Assembly: GCA_041393015.1 (NCBI GenBank)
Contig: JAWKKV010000001.1
Span: forward strand, 372,001 to 436,000
Length of the DNA: 64,000 nt
Source: JAGQYH01 sp041393015
GTDB lineage: Bacteria > Bacteroidota > Bacteroidia > Chitinophagales > JADIYW01
Reading direction: 5' to 3'
The notes under the pieces are model-generated. The model was not told where the DNA came from. It ran no database searches and worked only from the letters and a program-made list of their open reading frames with translations. This document shows positions 36,174 to 45,375 of the stretch, piece after piece (positions within the stretch are counted from its first letter, which is position 1; every line of letters starts with the position of its first letter). Position numbers and translations under genes: made by a program.

Positions 36174-38969
36174 ATGAGTAGAAAGCATAAACTATATCTG
36201 TTTGATGCCATGGCATTAATTTACCGGGCACACTTTGCATTTATTAATAATCCACTAATCAATTCCAAGGGTTTTAACGTCTCTGCAGTAACTGGTTTTA
36301 CCAATACACTGCACGAAATTCTAACCAAATACGAACCTACACACGCTGCTGTAGTTTTTGATGCTCCTGGACCAACTGATAGAGTTGTTGAACATTCTTT
36401 TTACAAGGCTAATCGAGAAGCGGCACCAGAAGATTTAGTAAAATCTATTCCTTATATCAAGCAGATTGTTGCCGCCATGAATATTCCTTGCATAGAACTG
36501 GCAGGTTATGAAGCTGATGATTTGATTGGCACCATAGCAAAAAAAGCTGTTCTACAAGATTTTGATGTTTACATGGTTACTCCTGATAAAGATTTTGCTC
36601 AACTAGTAGAAGATCACATTTTCATACATAAGCCACCAGCGCATGGGAAAGGACATGAGATATTAGACTTACCGGCAATTTTAGAAAAATGGGAAGTAGA
36701 AAGACCAGAACAAGTAATTGACATTCTTGGTATGTGGGGAGATGCCGTTGATAATATTCCTGGTATTCCAGGAGTCGGTGAAAAAACGGCTAAAAAATTC
36801 ATTAAGGAATTTGGCTCCATTGAAAACTTGTTAGAGAATACTGATAAGTTGAAGGGAAAAATGAAGGAAAAAGTAGAAGCTAATAAAGAGCAAGCGATGA
36901 TCTCAAAACAATTGGCTACTATTATTTTGGATGCTCCGGTAATATTTGACATCAATGAATACGAAATTATTCAACCCGACAAAAAGAAGCTGACGAAGAT
37001 TTTTACTGAATTAGAATTCAAAACCCTAGGAAAAAGAATTATTGGAGATGCATACAATTACACTGCAACAACTCCTAATCCATCAGGACAAATGGACCTT
37101 TTTGCTGTGAATCAAAATGATGCAGAAACTGAGCAACCCACAGCAGAAGCACTCGACATTAGTAATGTTGACCATCAATATCACCTTGTTCAAACGGAAG
37201 AGGAAATCAAAAATTTAGCTAGCCTTTTAAGTAGTTCTGATCATTTTTGCTTTGATAGTGAAACCACAGGTTTAGACGCAAACGATTGCGAATTGGTAGG
37301 CCTTTCTTTTGCCATCAAAGCTCATGAAGCCTATTATTTACCAATTCCTTCTGATAGATCGGAAGCTTTAAAAATATTAGCCTCTTTTAAACCCATTTTA
37401 GAAAACAATGCTATTGTAAAAATTGGGCAAAACATCAAATTTGATATGTTGGTGCTAAAATGGTATGATATTGACTTACAAGGAATTGTGTTTGACACCA
37501 TGGTAGCCCATTACATTTTAGATGCAGATGCTAGACATAATATGAATGCTTTGGCCGAAAGTTACTTAGGCTATACTGCTGTTTCTATTGAATCATTAAT
37601 TGGCAAAAAAGGACCTAAGCAAGGCACTATGCGAAATGTTCCTTTAGAAAAAATTACGGAATACGCTGCAGAGGATGCCGACATTACCTATCAACTTTAC
37701 GAAATCCTAAATAAAGACATCAAGGAAAATGGCTTTGAAAAACTATACAATGAAGTTGAAGGTCCATTAATTCCTGTTTTAACTCAAATGGAAAAGGAAG
37801 GCGTAGCTATTGATACAGAATTCCTAAATAATTATTCTAAAGAGCTAGAAGAAGACATCAACAAATTAAAAGCAAATATTTTTGAAGCAGCTGGTGAATC
37901 TTTCAATATGGATTCTCCAAAACAGTTAGGAGAAGTATTGTTTGAGGAAGATAAGATGGGCATTCCATATAAAGGGAAAAAGACTAAAACCGGTCAATAT
38001 TCAACCAATGAAGAGACCTTATCTTCTATTCAGGGTGATCATCCCATCATTAAAGATGTTTTAGAATATAGAGAGTTAGCCAAATTAAAATCTACTTATG
38101 TAGATGCTTTACCAAAACTGGTCAACCCTAAAAGTGGATTGATCCATACTACATTTGCTCAAACTATTGCTGCTACCGGACGATTAAGTTCCATTCAACC
38201 CAACTTACAAAACATTCCTATTCGAACAGAAAAAGGAAGAAAAGTTAGACAGGCATTTATTCCAAGATCAGCAGATAATGTATTATTGGCAGCAGATTAT
38301 TCGCAAGTAGAACTAAGAATAGTAGCTGCCATTAGCAATGACGAAAAGATGATAGAAGCTTTTCAAAATGGTATTGATATTCATTCCACCACAGCAGCCA
38401 ACGTTTTTGGTGTAAAGTTAGAAGATGTTGATGCTGACATGCGTAGAAAAGCTAAAGTGGTGAATTTTGGAATTATATATGGAATTTCCGCCTTTGGTTT
38501 GTCTCAACGATTAAGTATTCCAAGAAAAGAAGCAGCTGATATTATTGAGGCCTATTTTGAACAATATAGTGGGATAAAAAAATATATGTCAGACATCGTT
38601 GACACTGCTCGAGAAAATGGTTATGTTGAAACGATAATGGGTAGAAAGCGCTATTTGAGAGATATTAATTCTAGAAATTATACTTCTAGAAGTTTTGCCG
38701 AGCGAAACGCCATCAATACGCCTATTCAAGGTTCAGCAGCCGATATTATTAAAATGGCGATGATTAAAATTCAAAACAAAATCAAATCAGAGAATTTGGC
38801 ATCAAAAATGGTATTACAAGTACATGATGAACTCTTGTTTGATGTGCCCAACCATGAAATAGAAATTCTCAAACCAATAGTTAAAAAAGAGATGCAAGGG
38901 GCAGTTGATTTAAAAGTACCTTTATTAGTTGAAATTGGAACTGGTCAAAATTGGCTACAAGCACATTAA
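36174..38969 (+). CDS. polA: DNA polymerase I
   Basis: 931 aa, full length. The N-terminal 5'-3' exonuclease domain (about 1-290) includes YEADDLIGTIA, VTPDKDFAQL and GIPGVGEKTAKKFI. The 3'-5' proofreading domain is intact: FDSETTGLDAND (DxE), DTMVAHYILD and YAAEDADITYQLYE. The polymerase domain has motif A DYSQVELRIVAA, motif B RRKAKVVNFGIIYGISAFG and motif C QVHDELLFD. It fills gaps in repair and replaces RNA primers. It stands alone, after two ArsR-like genes. Confidence 0.97.
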   Translation: MSRKHKLYLFDAMALIYRAHFAFINNPLINSKGFNVSAVTGFTNTLHEILTKYEPTHAAVVFDAPGPTDRVVEHSFYKANREAAPEDLVKSIPYIKQIVAAMNIPCIELAGYEADDLIGTIAKKAVLQDFDVYMVTPDKDFAQLVEDHIFIHKPPAHGKGHEILDLPAILEKWEVERPEQVIDILGMWGDAVDNIPGIPGVGEKTAKKFIKEFGSIENLLENTDKLKGKMKEKVEANKEQAMISKQLATIILDAPVIFDINEYEIIQPDKKKLTKIFTELEFKTLGKRIIGDAYNYTATTPNPSGQMDLFAVNQNDAETEQPTAEALDISNVDHQYHLVQTEEEIKNLASLLSSSDHFCFDSETTGLDANDCELVGLSFAIKAHEAYYLPIPSDRSEALKILASFKPILENNAIVKIGQNIKFDMLVLKWYDIDLQGIVFDTMVAHYILDADARHNMNALAESYLGYTAVSIESLIGKKGPKQGTMRNVPLEKITEYAAEDADITYQLYEILNKDIKENGFEKLYNEVEGPLIPVLTQMEKEGVAIDTEFLNNYSKELEEDINKLKANIFEAAGESFNMDSPKQLGEVLFEEDKMGIPYKGKKTKTGQYSTNEETLSSIQGDHPIIKDVLEYRELAKLKSTYVDALPKLVNPKSGLIHTTFAQTIAATGRLSSIQPNLQNIPIRTEKGRKVRQAFIPRSADNVLLAADYSQVELRIVAAISNDEKMIEAFQNGIDIHSTTAANVFGVKLEDVDADMRRKAKVVNFGIIYGISAFGLSQRLSIPRKEAADIIEAYFEQYSGIKKYMSDIVDTARENGYVETIMGRKRYLRDINSRNYTSRSFAERNAINTPIQGSAADIIKMAMIKIQNKIKSENLASKMVLQVHDELLFDVPNHEIEILKPIVKKEMQGAVDLKVPLLVEIGTGQNWLQAH

Positions 38970-39023
38970 TTGGAATAATTTTTGAAAAAACTTTAAAATA
39001 GATCTAAAAGCTATAGCTAACAT

Positions 39024-40862
39024 ATGAAAATCCTTTTCACAATTATACTCTTTGCAATGTCGATCATATCCTATGGTCAGTCAGAAGAATTATTGCAAGA
39101 AACTAAAGTTATTCATCCTAAAATTGAAAAGGCAAGAGCTTTAATTCAATCAGGCAATACTGAAAAAGCAATATCTCTACTAAATAAAACTTACAGCAAA
39201 ACAAACGATGCTTCTATTGCAACAGAGTTGGTGAACATCTATTATCGTCAAAATAATGGTGAAAAAGCTGCTGAGTGGGCTAAAAAATCTGCCCTAAATG
39301 AAAGTCTAGATAAGAATGATGTAATACTGTTTGCTCGATTATTAATTCAAAAAGGAAGCTATAAAAAGGCATTAGATCATTGCTTAAATTATGCCCTACT
39401 TAAAAATGACCCAAAAGGTATTGCAGACATAGCTTATGCCTGTGAAAATTTAATTGCCTCTGAAAAATCCTCTGTGTTATTCAATGTTTCTACCGTGCCT
39501 TTTAATACAAATGGTGAAGAAGTAGGCATTACCAATTATAGAAACAACTACGTTATGGCCTCAAATGGCCTTTCTGACAATAACAGATTTGATTTCTATA
39601 CCTTACAGCAAGATTACAATAAATGGCGATATCCAGAGGTACTTTTAAGAACGCCTAATGCTAAAATCAATAGAACTAGCTTAAGTTATTCATTGGATGG
39701 CAATTATGTCTATTTCTCTACATATGATAATTTATCAGAAAAGGAAAAGAAAAAACTAAATGGAGCTTCTCCTGAGTTTAGAATTTATTTTGGAATCAGC
39801 CAAGGGAATGAATGGGTAGAAACCGATGTTTTCCCTTACCAAGAAGAAGGATTTAGCTATAAAGATCCTGCCATACATCCCGAGGGAAAACTTTTGGTTT
39901 TTTCCTCTAACCAAAACAGTAAAGATAATTTTGACCTCTTTTATTCCATTTTCGAGAACCATCAATGGTCGAAGCCGAAAGCATTAAGTAATTATGTCAA
40001 TACCGATGCTGACGAAGTAAAACCATACTTTGCAGAAGATGGGAGTCTCTATTTCTCTTCCAATAATAAGCTTGGTTTTGGTGGATTTGATATTTACAAA
40101 ACCAAACAATCTAATGGTGTTTGGATTAGACCTGACATTTTGCCGCCGCCATTAAATTCTCATTTTGATGACATGAGTATTGTCTTTCACTACGGAAGAC
40201 CCGGTGGCTTTTTAGTGTCTAACAGAAGTGGCAACTACGACATCTTTGCTTTTGAAGATTTTAATTTAAAAATGAGTGTTAGTGTAATGAGCAAAGAAGA
40301 TGGCGCATTACTTCCTTATTCCGTTGTTCAATTATTCCAAAACGATATTTTATTAGAGGAAAAGTTAACCGGCAAAGATGGTGATGTTACCTTTCAAGTA
40401 GCCAGTGGCAATACTTATAAAATTTTGGTCTCGAAAGAAGGCTATATTGATGTAAATAAAGAGGTGGCAGCTAGCAATAAGACTAATGGTGGCGAGTTTT
40501 TCGTCAATGCTCAACTAATTAAAGATAAAAGTTATGCCATTGCAAATCCTTCACAAGAAGTAAATTTCAACAATCAAAACTTTATTGAAGTTACAGCACA
40601 ATTTGTTACTCCAAACAATCAACCTGTAACGCGAACTAGTTTTAAAATGATCAACGTAAATTCTGGTAGAATGAAAATCATTCAAACGGATGGAGAAGGT
40701 AAATTTGCGCAATCCTTATATATAGGAAACGATTATAAACTAGTAATTGAATATAACAACCAAACATTTGAAAAGTATTATAGTACAAAAGATATGAAAG
40801 CCGGAAAGCAAGATTTGCTTTTTATTTTAGACCAAGCAGTTAACGAATCGAAGATAGATTAA
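39024..40862 (+). CDS. Secreted PD40 beta-propeller protein with TPR-like N-terminus
   Basis: 612 aa with a signal peptide (ILFTIILFAMSIISYGQ). A short TPR-like region (residues about 35-135) precedes PD40/TolB-type propeller blades: SYSLDGNYVYFSTYDN, HPEGKLLVFSSNQN and FAEDGSLYFSSNNKLGFGGFD. Two beta-sandwich domains similar to carboxypeptidase regulatory domains follow (about 420-510 and 520-605). The layout recalls OmpA-PD40 envelope proteins, some tied to T9SS (PorE), but the OmpA C-terminal peptidoglycan-binding domain is absent. Its role is unknown; two tandem secreted paralogues follow. Confidence 0.78.
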   Translation: MKILFTIILFAMSIISYGQSEELLQETKVIHPKIEKARALIQSGNTEKAISLLNKTYSKTNDASIATELVNIYYRQNNGEKAAEWAKKSALNESLDKNDVILFARLLIQKGSYKKALDHCLNYALLKNDPKGIADIAYACENLIASEKSSVLFNVSTVPFNTNGEEVGITNYRNNYVMASNGLSDNNRFDFYTLQQDYNKWRYPEVLLRTPNAKINRTSLSYSLDGNYVYFSTYDNLSEKEKKKLNGASPEFRIYFGISQGNEWVETDVFPYQEEGFSYKDPAIHPEGKLLVFSSNQNSKDNFDLFYSIFENHQWSKPKALSNYVNTDADEVKPYFAEDGSLYFSSNNKLGFGGFDIYKTKQSNGVWIRPDILPPPLNSHFDDMSIVFHYGRPGGFLVSNRSGNYDIFAFEDFNLKMSVSVMSKEDGALLPYSVVQLFQNDILLEEKLTGKDGDVTFQVASGNTYKILVSKEGYIDVNKEVAASNKTNGGEFFVNAQLIKDKSYAIANPSQEVNFNNQNFIEVTAQFVTPNNQPVTRTSFKMINVNSGRMKIIQTDGEGKFAQSLYIGNDYKLVIEYNNQTFEKYYSTKDMKAGKQDLLFILDQAVNESKID

Positions 40863-40990
40863 ATAGTTTACGGTGGTTTGGCATGAAATTAGCAGATAAA
40901 TAATAGTTACACTGTTACTTTTTACATTATTTTCGTCTAAAATTTAGAGTACAGTATATAGTGAATATTCAAAACAAAAAAAATAGACAA

Positions 40991-41677
40991 ATGAAACGTT
41001 TTACATTAACCATTCTAACATTCTTTTTCCTTTTAGGAATCAATTCTACTTTCGCCCAAAAAAGCGATATCGTGATCAATGAGATCATCGAATATATGAG
41101 CCAAGGAGAAAAAACAGGCTTTGAAGTAGCTATTGTAGATGCTGATCCTAAAGATGTAGAATCTTCTTGGGCAAAGTATTTAAAAAAGTATAAAGCCAAA
41201 GTAATTTCAAGCAAAAAGTCGGTAGAAATTTTCGGCGACAATGCTGCTATCCCTCAAATTAGTTCAAACACTATTGATGTTTATGCCATTGCTAGAAAAA
41301 CTGAATACGGAACTAAATTATCTGTATTTTTTGATTTAGGAGGTGCATTTATTTCTTCGCAAGATCACGAAGTAGCTTTTGGTGCTGCAGAAGGATTTTT
41401 AAGAGATTTTGCTTTAAGCGAAGCTATTAGAGTAGTAGAAGCTGAGTTAAAAACTCAAGAAAAAGTATTTAAAGATCTTACTAAAGAACTTGACGGCATG
41501 ATCAAAGATAAAGATGGTTATGTGAAAGAAATTGAAAAAGCAAAAGCTTTAATTGCTCAACGTGAGCAAGACATTATGAATAACGAAGCTGCTCAAGAAA
41601 CTAAAAGACAGCAAATTGCTATTCAAGAAGAAATCGTAAATACTGTTAAACAAAAAAGAACTGAATTAGATCATTAA
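40991..41677 (+). CDS. Secreted protein, first of a tandem paralogous pair
   Basis: 228 aa from the ATG at 40991, which gives the signal peptide MKRFTLTILTFFFLLGINSTFAQ; a GTG 30 bp upstream only adds charged residues. Not recognised. A first half of mixed alpha/beta pattern (INEIIEYMSQGEKTGFEVAI, DADPKDVESSWAKYLKKYKAK) is followed by a long coiled coil (about 135-228). It shares this pattern throughout with the next gene, so they come from a duplication. Function is unknown; an envelope or periplasmic scaffold is possible. Confidence 0.7.
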   Translation: MKRFTLTILTFFFLLGINSTFAQKSDIVINEIIEYMSQGEKTGFEVAIVDADPKDVESSWAKYLKKYKAKVISSKKSVEIFGDNAAIPQISSNTIDVYAIARKTEYGTKLSVFFDLGGAFISSQDHEVAFGAAEGFLRDFALSEAIRVVEAELKTQEKVFKDLTKELDGMIKDKDGYVKEIEKAKALIAQREQDIMNNEAAQETKRQQIAIQEEIVNTVKQKRTELDH

Positions 41678-41698
41678 TAGCAGTTTAAAAAATAAGTG

Positions 41699-41727
41699 AA
41701 ACCCGAAGCATGTTCTTCGGGTTTTTT
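41699..41727 (+). terminator. Rho-independent terminator between the tandem paralogues
   Basis: Arms AAACCCGAAG (41699-41708) and CTTCGGGTTT (41715-41724) pair perfectly around a 6-nt loop and run into TTT. It lies 21 bp past the first paralogue's stop. Confidence 0.85.
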
Positions 41728-41820
41728 AATTGTATTAACGTTAAATGCGTACTAGGTGACATTAATCATTGGTTCTAACCAATTTAATATTCATCTTAAG
41801 TTCATAAACCTAATAAAACA

Positions 41821-42501
41821 ATGAAAAAATTAAAAAATATCATTTTACTAAGTTCCTTATTGCTTTTTCAACAGAACATATTTGCACAATTCAATGTAAC
41901 CATCAATGAAATAGGGGAATTCATGAGTATGGGTGAAAAAACTGGTGTAGAAGTACTGCTTTTAGATGCTGATCCAGATCAAGTCGCTAAAGATTGGAAG
42001 AAGTTTATGAAAAAATATAAAACCAAAGCGAAGCAACCTAAAAAATCAAATGAAATATTTGCCGATAATGCCACCATAAAAGATATGAGTGCTAACACGG
42101 TAGATGTATATGCGATAGTAAGACCTTCTGAATACGGAACCAAGTTAGCAGTATTTTATAACTTAGGTGGAAGTTTTGTGTCTTCTCAAGAGCATCCGGT
42201 TGCATTTGGAGCCGCTAAAAAAATGTTGCACGAATTTGCTTTAGAAGAAGCTAGAATTCAAGTAGATAACGAATTAGATGAGCAGAATAGCATTTTAAAA
42301 GATCTCAATAAAGAGTTAGATAAAATGCTAAGCAGTAAATCTAAAAGTGTAAAAGAGGTTGAAAAAGCAAAAGCATTAATTGAGCAAAGAGAACAAGATC
42401 TTGCTGAATTAAAGCAAGCGATTGAAACAAAAGAACAGCAGTTATCTTTGCAAAAAGAGATTATTGAAACGCTTAAACAAAAAACAAAAGGCTTAAAATA
42501 A
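41821..42501 (+). CDS. Secreted protein, second of a tandem paralogous pair
   Basis: 226 aa. The signal peptide ends near FQQNIFAQ. The body repeats that of the gene at 40991: INEIGEFMSMGEKTGVEVLL, DADPDQVAKDWKKFMKKYK, VDVYAIVRPSEYGTKLAVFY and a C-terminal coiled coil with EKAKALIEQREQDL. The divergence is moderate, so the copy is not recent. The two genes are separated by a terminator and probably have separate promoters. Function is unknown. Confidence 0.7.
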   Translation: MKKLKNIILLSSLLLFQQNIFAQFNVTINEIGEFMSMGEKTGVEVLLLDADPDQVAKDWKKFMKKYKTKAKQPKKSNEIFADNATIKDMSANTVDVYAIVRPSEYGTKLAVFYNLGGSFVSSQEHPVAFGAAKKMLHEFALEEARIQVDNELDEQNSILKDLNKELDKMLSSKSKSVKEVEKAKALIEQREQDLAELKQAIETKEQQLSLQKEIIETLKQKTKGLK

Positions 42502-42528
42502 TCCCTTTAATTACATCAAAAATTATTC

Positions 42529-43224
42529 TTGAAGAAAAGAGTTAATCTTAGTAAATCTACTTTAATTAGGAGCATTCAATGCCAAAAATCATTGTATTTA
42601 TATAAGAACTACTTTCATCTACGAGATAAAATTTCAAAAGAGCAACAAGCGAGATTTAATAGAGGGCATGATATTGGAAGCCTAGCACAGCAGCTTTTTC
42701 CGGGAGGAAAAGATGTATCGCCAAAATCACCTAGACATTATAATCAATCATTGCTGGCTACAGAATATTTAGTTAGTCAGCAATATCCGGTCATCTACGA
42801 AGCGGCCTTTAAACAGGATGATGTATTGGTGTTTTTAGACATTTTAGTTTATAAAGAAGGCAAATGGTATGCCTATGAAGTAAAAAGCTCAAAAAGGATC
42901 TCTAATACGTATTTACAAGATGCCGCTATTCAATATAAAGTGATTACAGAAAGTGGCTTGCCGCTGGAAGACTTTTCGATTATTTATGTCAATGATCAAT
43001 ATCAAATGACTGATGAAGATGCTCCTGATCTCAATCAACTGTTTTTAGAGCAATCTGTTTTAGAAGAAGTGAATGAGCAACAAGCATTTATCAGTGAGGT
43101 TATTGAGCAGGCGAAAGCCACCTTGCAAAGCGAAGAGATTCCCGAAATACCAATGGGAGAACATTGTGACAGACCTTACACTTGCGATTTCAAAGGATAT
43201 TGTCACCGACACAATGAAGAATAA
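42529..43224 (+). CDS. Orphan Cas4/DUF2779-like PD-(D/E)XK nuclease
   Basis: 231 aa with a TTG start; no ATG or GTG is available before the conserved N-terminus. The catalytic pattern of RecB-like nucleases is visible: H47 in RGHDIGSLAQ, D104 in VFLDILVY and E117-x-K119 in YAYEVKSS, with a following DAAIQYKVI. Four Cys (C18, C213, C219, C225) could hold an Fe-S cluster as in Cas4 and AddB. It resembles the nuclease part of DUF2779 proteins without the rest. No cas gene or CRISPR array is near. The role may be DNA repair or defence; this is inference. Confidence 0.75.
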   Translation: MKKRVNLSKSTLIRSIQCQKSLYLYKNYFHLRDKISKEQQARFNRGHDIGSLAQQLFPGGKDVSPKSPRHYNQSLLATEYLVSQQYPVIYEAAFKQDDVLVFLDILVYKEGKWYAYEVKSSKRISNTYLQDAAIQYKVITESGLPLEDFSIIYVNDQYQMTDEDAPDLNQLFLEQSVLEEVNEQQAFISEVIEQAKATLQSEEIPEIPMGEHCDRPYTCDFKGYCHRHNEE

Positions 43225-43253
43225 AAAAGGCTGAACCTTTTATGATTCAGCCT
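43222..43253 (-). terminator. Terminator of the OmpA-family gene
   Basis: Arms AGGCTGAA (43228-43235) and TTCAGCCT (43246-43253) form an 8-bp stem with a 10-nt loop. On the minus strand a TTTTTT run follows. It starts 27 bp past the OmpA-family stop at 43280 and touches the stop codon of the nuclease gene on the plus strand. Confidence 0.75.
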
Positions 43254-43279
43254 AACAACTTTATAAGTTATTTCCAGTA

Positions 43280-44008
43280 TTATTTCAAATTCTCTGGAAC
43301 ATCAATCTCTTCAACATCATCTGTTTCTGCACCACTATCTTTCACTCTTATTTCCACTCGTCTATTTAATTGTCGACCTTCGGGCGTATCTAATCCTTCT
43401 ATTTCGTTTTTTGCAATAGGCTTATCTTTACCGTAAATAAAAGTTTCAATTCTGTCCTTAGAGATACCTCTAGCTGTTACATAATTTAATGCCGCATCTC
43501 TTCTTCTTTTAGAAAGTTCAACATTGTACTCTAAGCTTCCTCTTGCATCAGTATGAGCGTGAAATTCGGCAGTATAAGTCGGGTTGCTTTTAAGAATACT
43601 AATTAACTTATCTAATTCAACTTTACTTGCTTGTCTTAAATAAGCTTGATCAAAATCAAAAAACAAATTTCTAATCTTAAACTTATTTATGGTTGGAGCT
43701 AAACAACATCTGGAAGCCAATTCTCTTAATTCTTGTGCACTTTCTAAACGAGCAGTCATAAACCCTAAACTCTTCGCTTTAACCACTGCTGCTTCTGCTT
43801 CTTCTTTCGTACTAAAGTTACTCATGTAATAGGTCGAAACACCTTCATAAGTGTTCATTTTGTACACGCCATTCAATCCGCTAAAAGTACTCATTGGTAC
43901 TTGTCCATCAACGGCTAAAACATATACCACATGCTCGCCTTTGTGTTGAGCAAAAGTGGAAATTTGTATCGTGAATACTAGTAAAATAAGTGTAAATAAA
44001 TTTTTCAT
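43280..44008 (-). CDS. OmpA-family peptidoglycan-associated protein
   Basis: 242 aa with a signal peptide (LFTLILLVFTIQISTFAQ). A SPOR-like segment (about residues 25-95) contains YYMSNFSTKEEAEAAVVKAKS. The OmpA C-terminal domain (about 120-230) reads LFFDFDQAYLRQASKVELDKL, HTDARGSLEYNVELSKRRRDAALNY and LNRRVEIRV, the peptidoglycan-binding pattern with Asp and Arg. It probably anchors envelope components to the cell wall from the outer membrane side. Confidence 0.9.
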   Translation of the reverse strand: MKNLFTLILLVFTIQISTFAQHKGEHVVYVLAVDGQVPMSTFSGLNGVYKMNTYEGVSTYYMSNFSTKEEAEAAVVKAKSLGFMTARLESAQELRELASRCCLAPTINKFKIRNLFFDFDQAYLRQASKVELDKLISILKSNPTYTAEFHAHTDARGSLEYNVELSKRRRDAALNYVTARGISKDRIETFIYGKDKPIAKNEIEGLDTPEGRQLNRRVEIRVKDSGAETDDVEEIDVPENLK

Positions 44009-44029
44009 ATTATAATATATTTTGAATGA

Positions 44030-44061
44030 TAAAGGTACAGATTGTTTCCAAATGATTCAAA
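44030..44061 (-). promoter_or_regulatory. Predicted promoter of the OmpA-family gene
   Basis: On the minus strand TTTG (complement of 44058-44061) and TACCTTTA (complement of 44030-44037) are 20 bp apart, with one mismatch to the -7 consensus. The box ends 21 nt before the start codon at 44008. Confidence 0.45.
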
Positions 44062-44126
44062 AATTCAAGCAAACATAATTCTAAGGATATCTACTAAAAT
44101 TCCTAATTTGTAATTTAGCTAACCTA

Positions 44127-44969
44127 ATGAAGCAACTATTTAAAATATGGCTTTTCAAACTCCATACATGGCTCAATAAGCTATTGATAAAGCATGTTGA
44201 TATCAGTGAAAGCAATGAAGTGGTAAAAGTAATCACTAAAAAAATTGGTATTACTTGGATTGATATGGAGAACCATGTTTCTATCACCAATAAGTTTATT
44301 GTTCCTTATACTTTGAAAGAAGTTAAGCTTACTTATTATAATGATGCCGGGCAAAACGTGGGCTATCTTCATTTTAAAGGCGATGAATATATTGGTCCGT
44401 TTGCTAAGAAAATGGTTAAGATGCCGGCCAAAATGAGCAATATTACTGCCCTATTTAATATGGTTAGATTAATGGTGGTGGATGACATTAAAACTCGGAC
44501 GGTAGGCACCTCTACCATAAAGCTTTTAGGAATGCACTTTGAGTTACCCATCGATGATATTATGATGGTTGATAAAGACAAGGTGCAATTAGAAGAGGAA
44601 ACCGAAGAACAAAAGCAAAAACGATTAGAAGAAAAAGCTAAACGAGCTGAAGAAAAAGCCACGAAACAAGCAGAAAGAAAAGAAAAGCAGGAATTAAGAT
44701 TGGCGATGTTGGCAGAAAAACGAGCTGAGAAAAAAGCTCAAATGTTAGAAAGAATAGAAAAAAGGAAAGAAAAGGTACAGTTAAAAAAAGAAGCTCGCCA
44801 ACGATTAAAAAGAATAAAAAGCTTAAAAACAAAAGAGAATGAACGGGAAATAAAAAAGCCGCAAGAAAATCTTACGGCTTCGAATAATTTATCAAATGAA
44901 AATCCTACTATAGAGCAGGAATCCTCAACACCTGACCAGGATAAATCTTATCAGGATCCGTTAACATAG
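44127..44969 (+). CDS. Protein with LEA-like middle and charged coiled-coil tail
   Basis: 280 aa, not securely recognised. The N-terminus is amphipathic rather than a clear signal peptide. Residues about 30-150 look like a beta-rich domain (ITNKFIVPYTLKEVKLTYYN, VGYLHFKGDEYIGPFAKKM) and may be a LEA-type fold. Residues about 155-250 are an almost uninterrupted Glu/Lys/Arg coiled coil (EEKAKRAEEKATKQ). Its last 62 bp overlap the converging BON-LysM gene, and its 3' part contains that gene's terminator. Confidence 0.65.
   Translation: MKQLFKIWLFKLHTWLNKLLIKHVDISESNEVVKVITKKIGITWIDMENHVSITNKFIVPYTLKEVKLTYYNDAGQNVGYLHFKGDEYIGPFAKKMVKMPAKMSNITALFNMVRLMVVDDIKTRTVGTSTIKLLGMHFELPIDDIMMVDKDKVQLEEETEEQKQKRLEEKAKRAEEKATKQAERKEKQELRLAMLAEKRAEKKAQMLERIEKRKEKVQLKKEARQRLKRIKSLKTKENEREIKKPQENLTASNNLSNENPTIEQESSTPDQDKSYQDPLT
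44851..44880 (-). terminator. Terminator of the BON-LysM gene, inside the opposing gene
   Basis: AAGCCG (44856-44861) pairs with CGGCTT (44875-44880) and inner AAGA with TCTT, with one internal mismatch and a 3-nt loop. On the minus strand a TTTTTT run follows. It lies in the coding part of the plus-strand gene, 28 bp past the minus-strand stop at 44908. Confidence 0.75.
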
Positions 44970-45375
44970 GCTTATTAGCCTCAAAAATCACCGGATATTT
45001 CATTGCATTTCCGTAATAGTTTTTAGCAATTTTACCTAAAGTGTCGCCACTTACAACCGTATGAAATTGTGCTTCAGGTTCTGGTGCTTTCACCTCAATA
45101 TTATCTTCTACTTCAGATACGCCATCAACGTTTCCAACCGCTAAAATTACTTTTTCTCTAGTCGCTTGATCTTCAGTAGTACCTGATACTGTTACTTTTT
45201 CATCGTTTACTGAAATCTCTAAGTTTTCAATTTTTAAGCCTAAACCACTTACAAATGATACCAACTCAAAAGCATTTGCTTTTTTTGATTCTTCTACGGT
45301 TTCTTCAACTGCTTCTTTTTTCTTCTTATTGAAAAGTTTAGCACCTGCGTTCTTTACAAATTTAAATAATCCCAT
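44908..45375 (-). CDS. BON-LysM domain protein, Kbp/YgaU-like
   Basis: 155 aa. A BON domain (about residues 35-100) reads SFVSGLGLKIENLEISVNDEK, then VILAVGNVDGVSEVEDNI. A C-terminal LysM domain (about 105-153) reads FHTVVSGDTLGKIAKNYYG and ends YPGQVLRIPAL. Size and order match E. coli Kbp (YgaU), a K+-binding protein, but K+ binding is not shown here. The frame overlaps the converging coiled-coil gene by 62 bp at its 3' end. Confidence 0.88.
   Translation of the reverse strand: MGLFKFVKNAGAKLFNKKKKEAVEETVEESKKANAFELVSFVSGLGLKIENLEISVNDEKVTVSGTTEDQATREKVILAVGNVDGVSEVEDNIEVKAPEPEAQFHTVVSGDTLGKIAKNYYGNAMKYPVIFEANKPMLTDPDKIYPGQVLRIPAL

Noticed and set aside
39024..40862. T9SS component PorE
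   Set aside because: The PD40 propeller and TPR-like parts fit, but the OmpA C-terminal domain needed for PorE is absent.
42529..43224. Cas4 as part of a CRISPR system
   Set aside because: No direct-repeat array and no cas1, cas2 or effector genes are in the window; the protein is closer to DUF2779-type nucleases.
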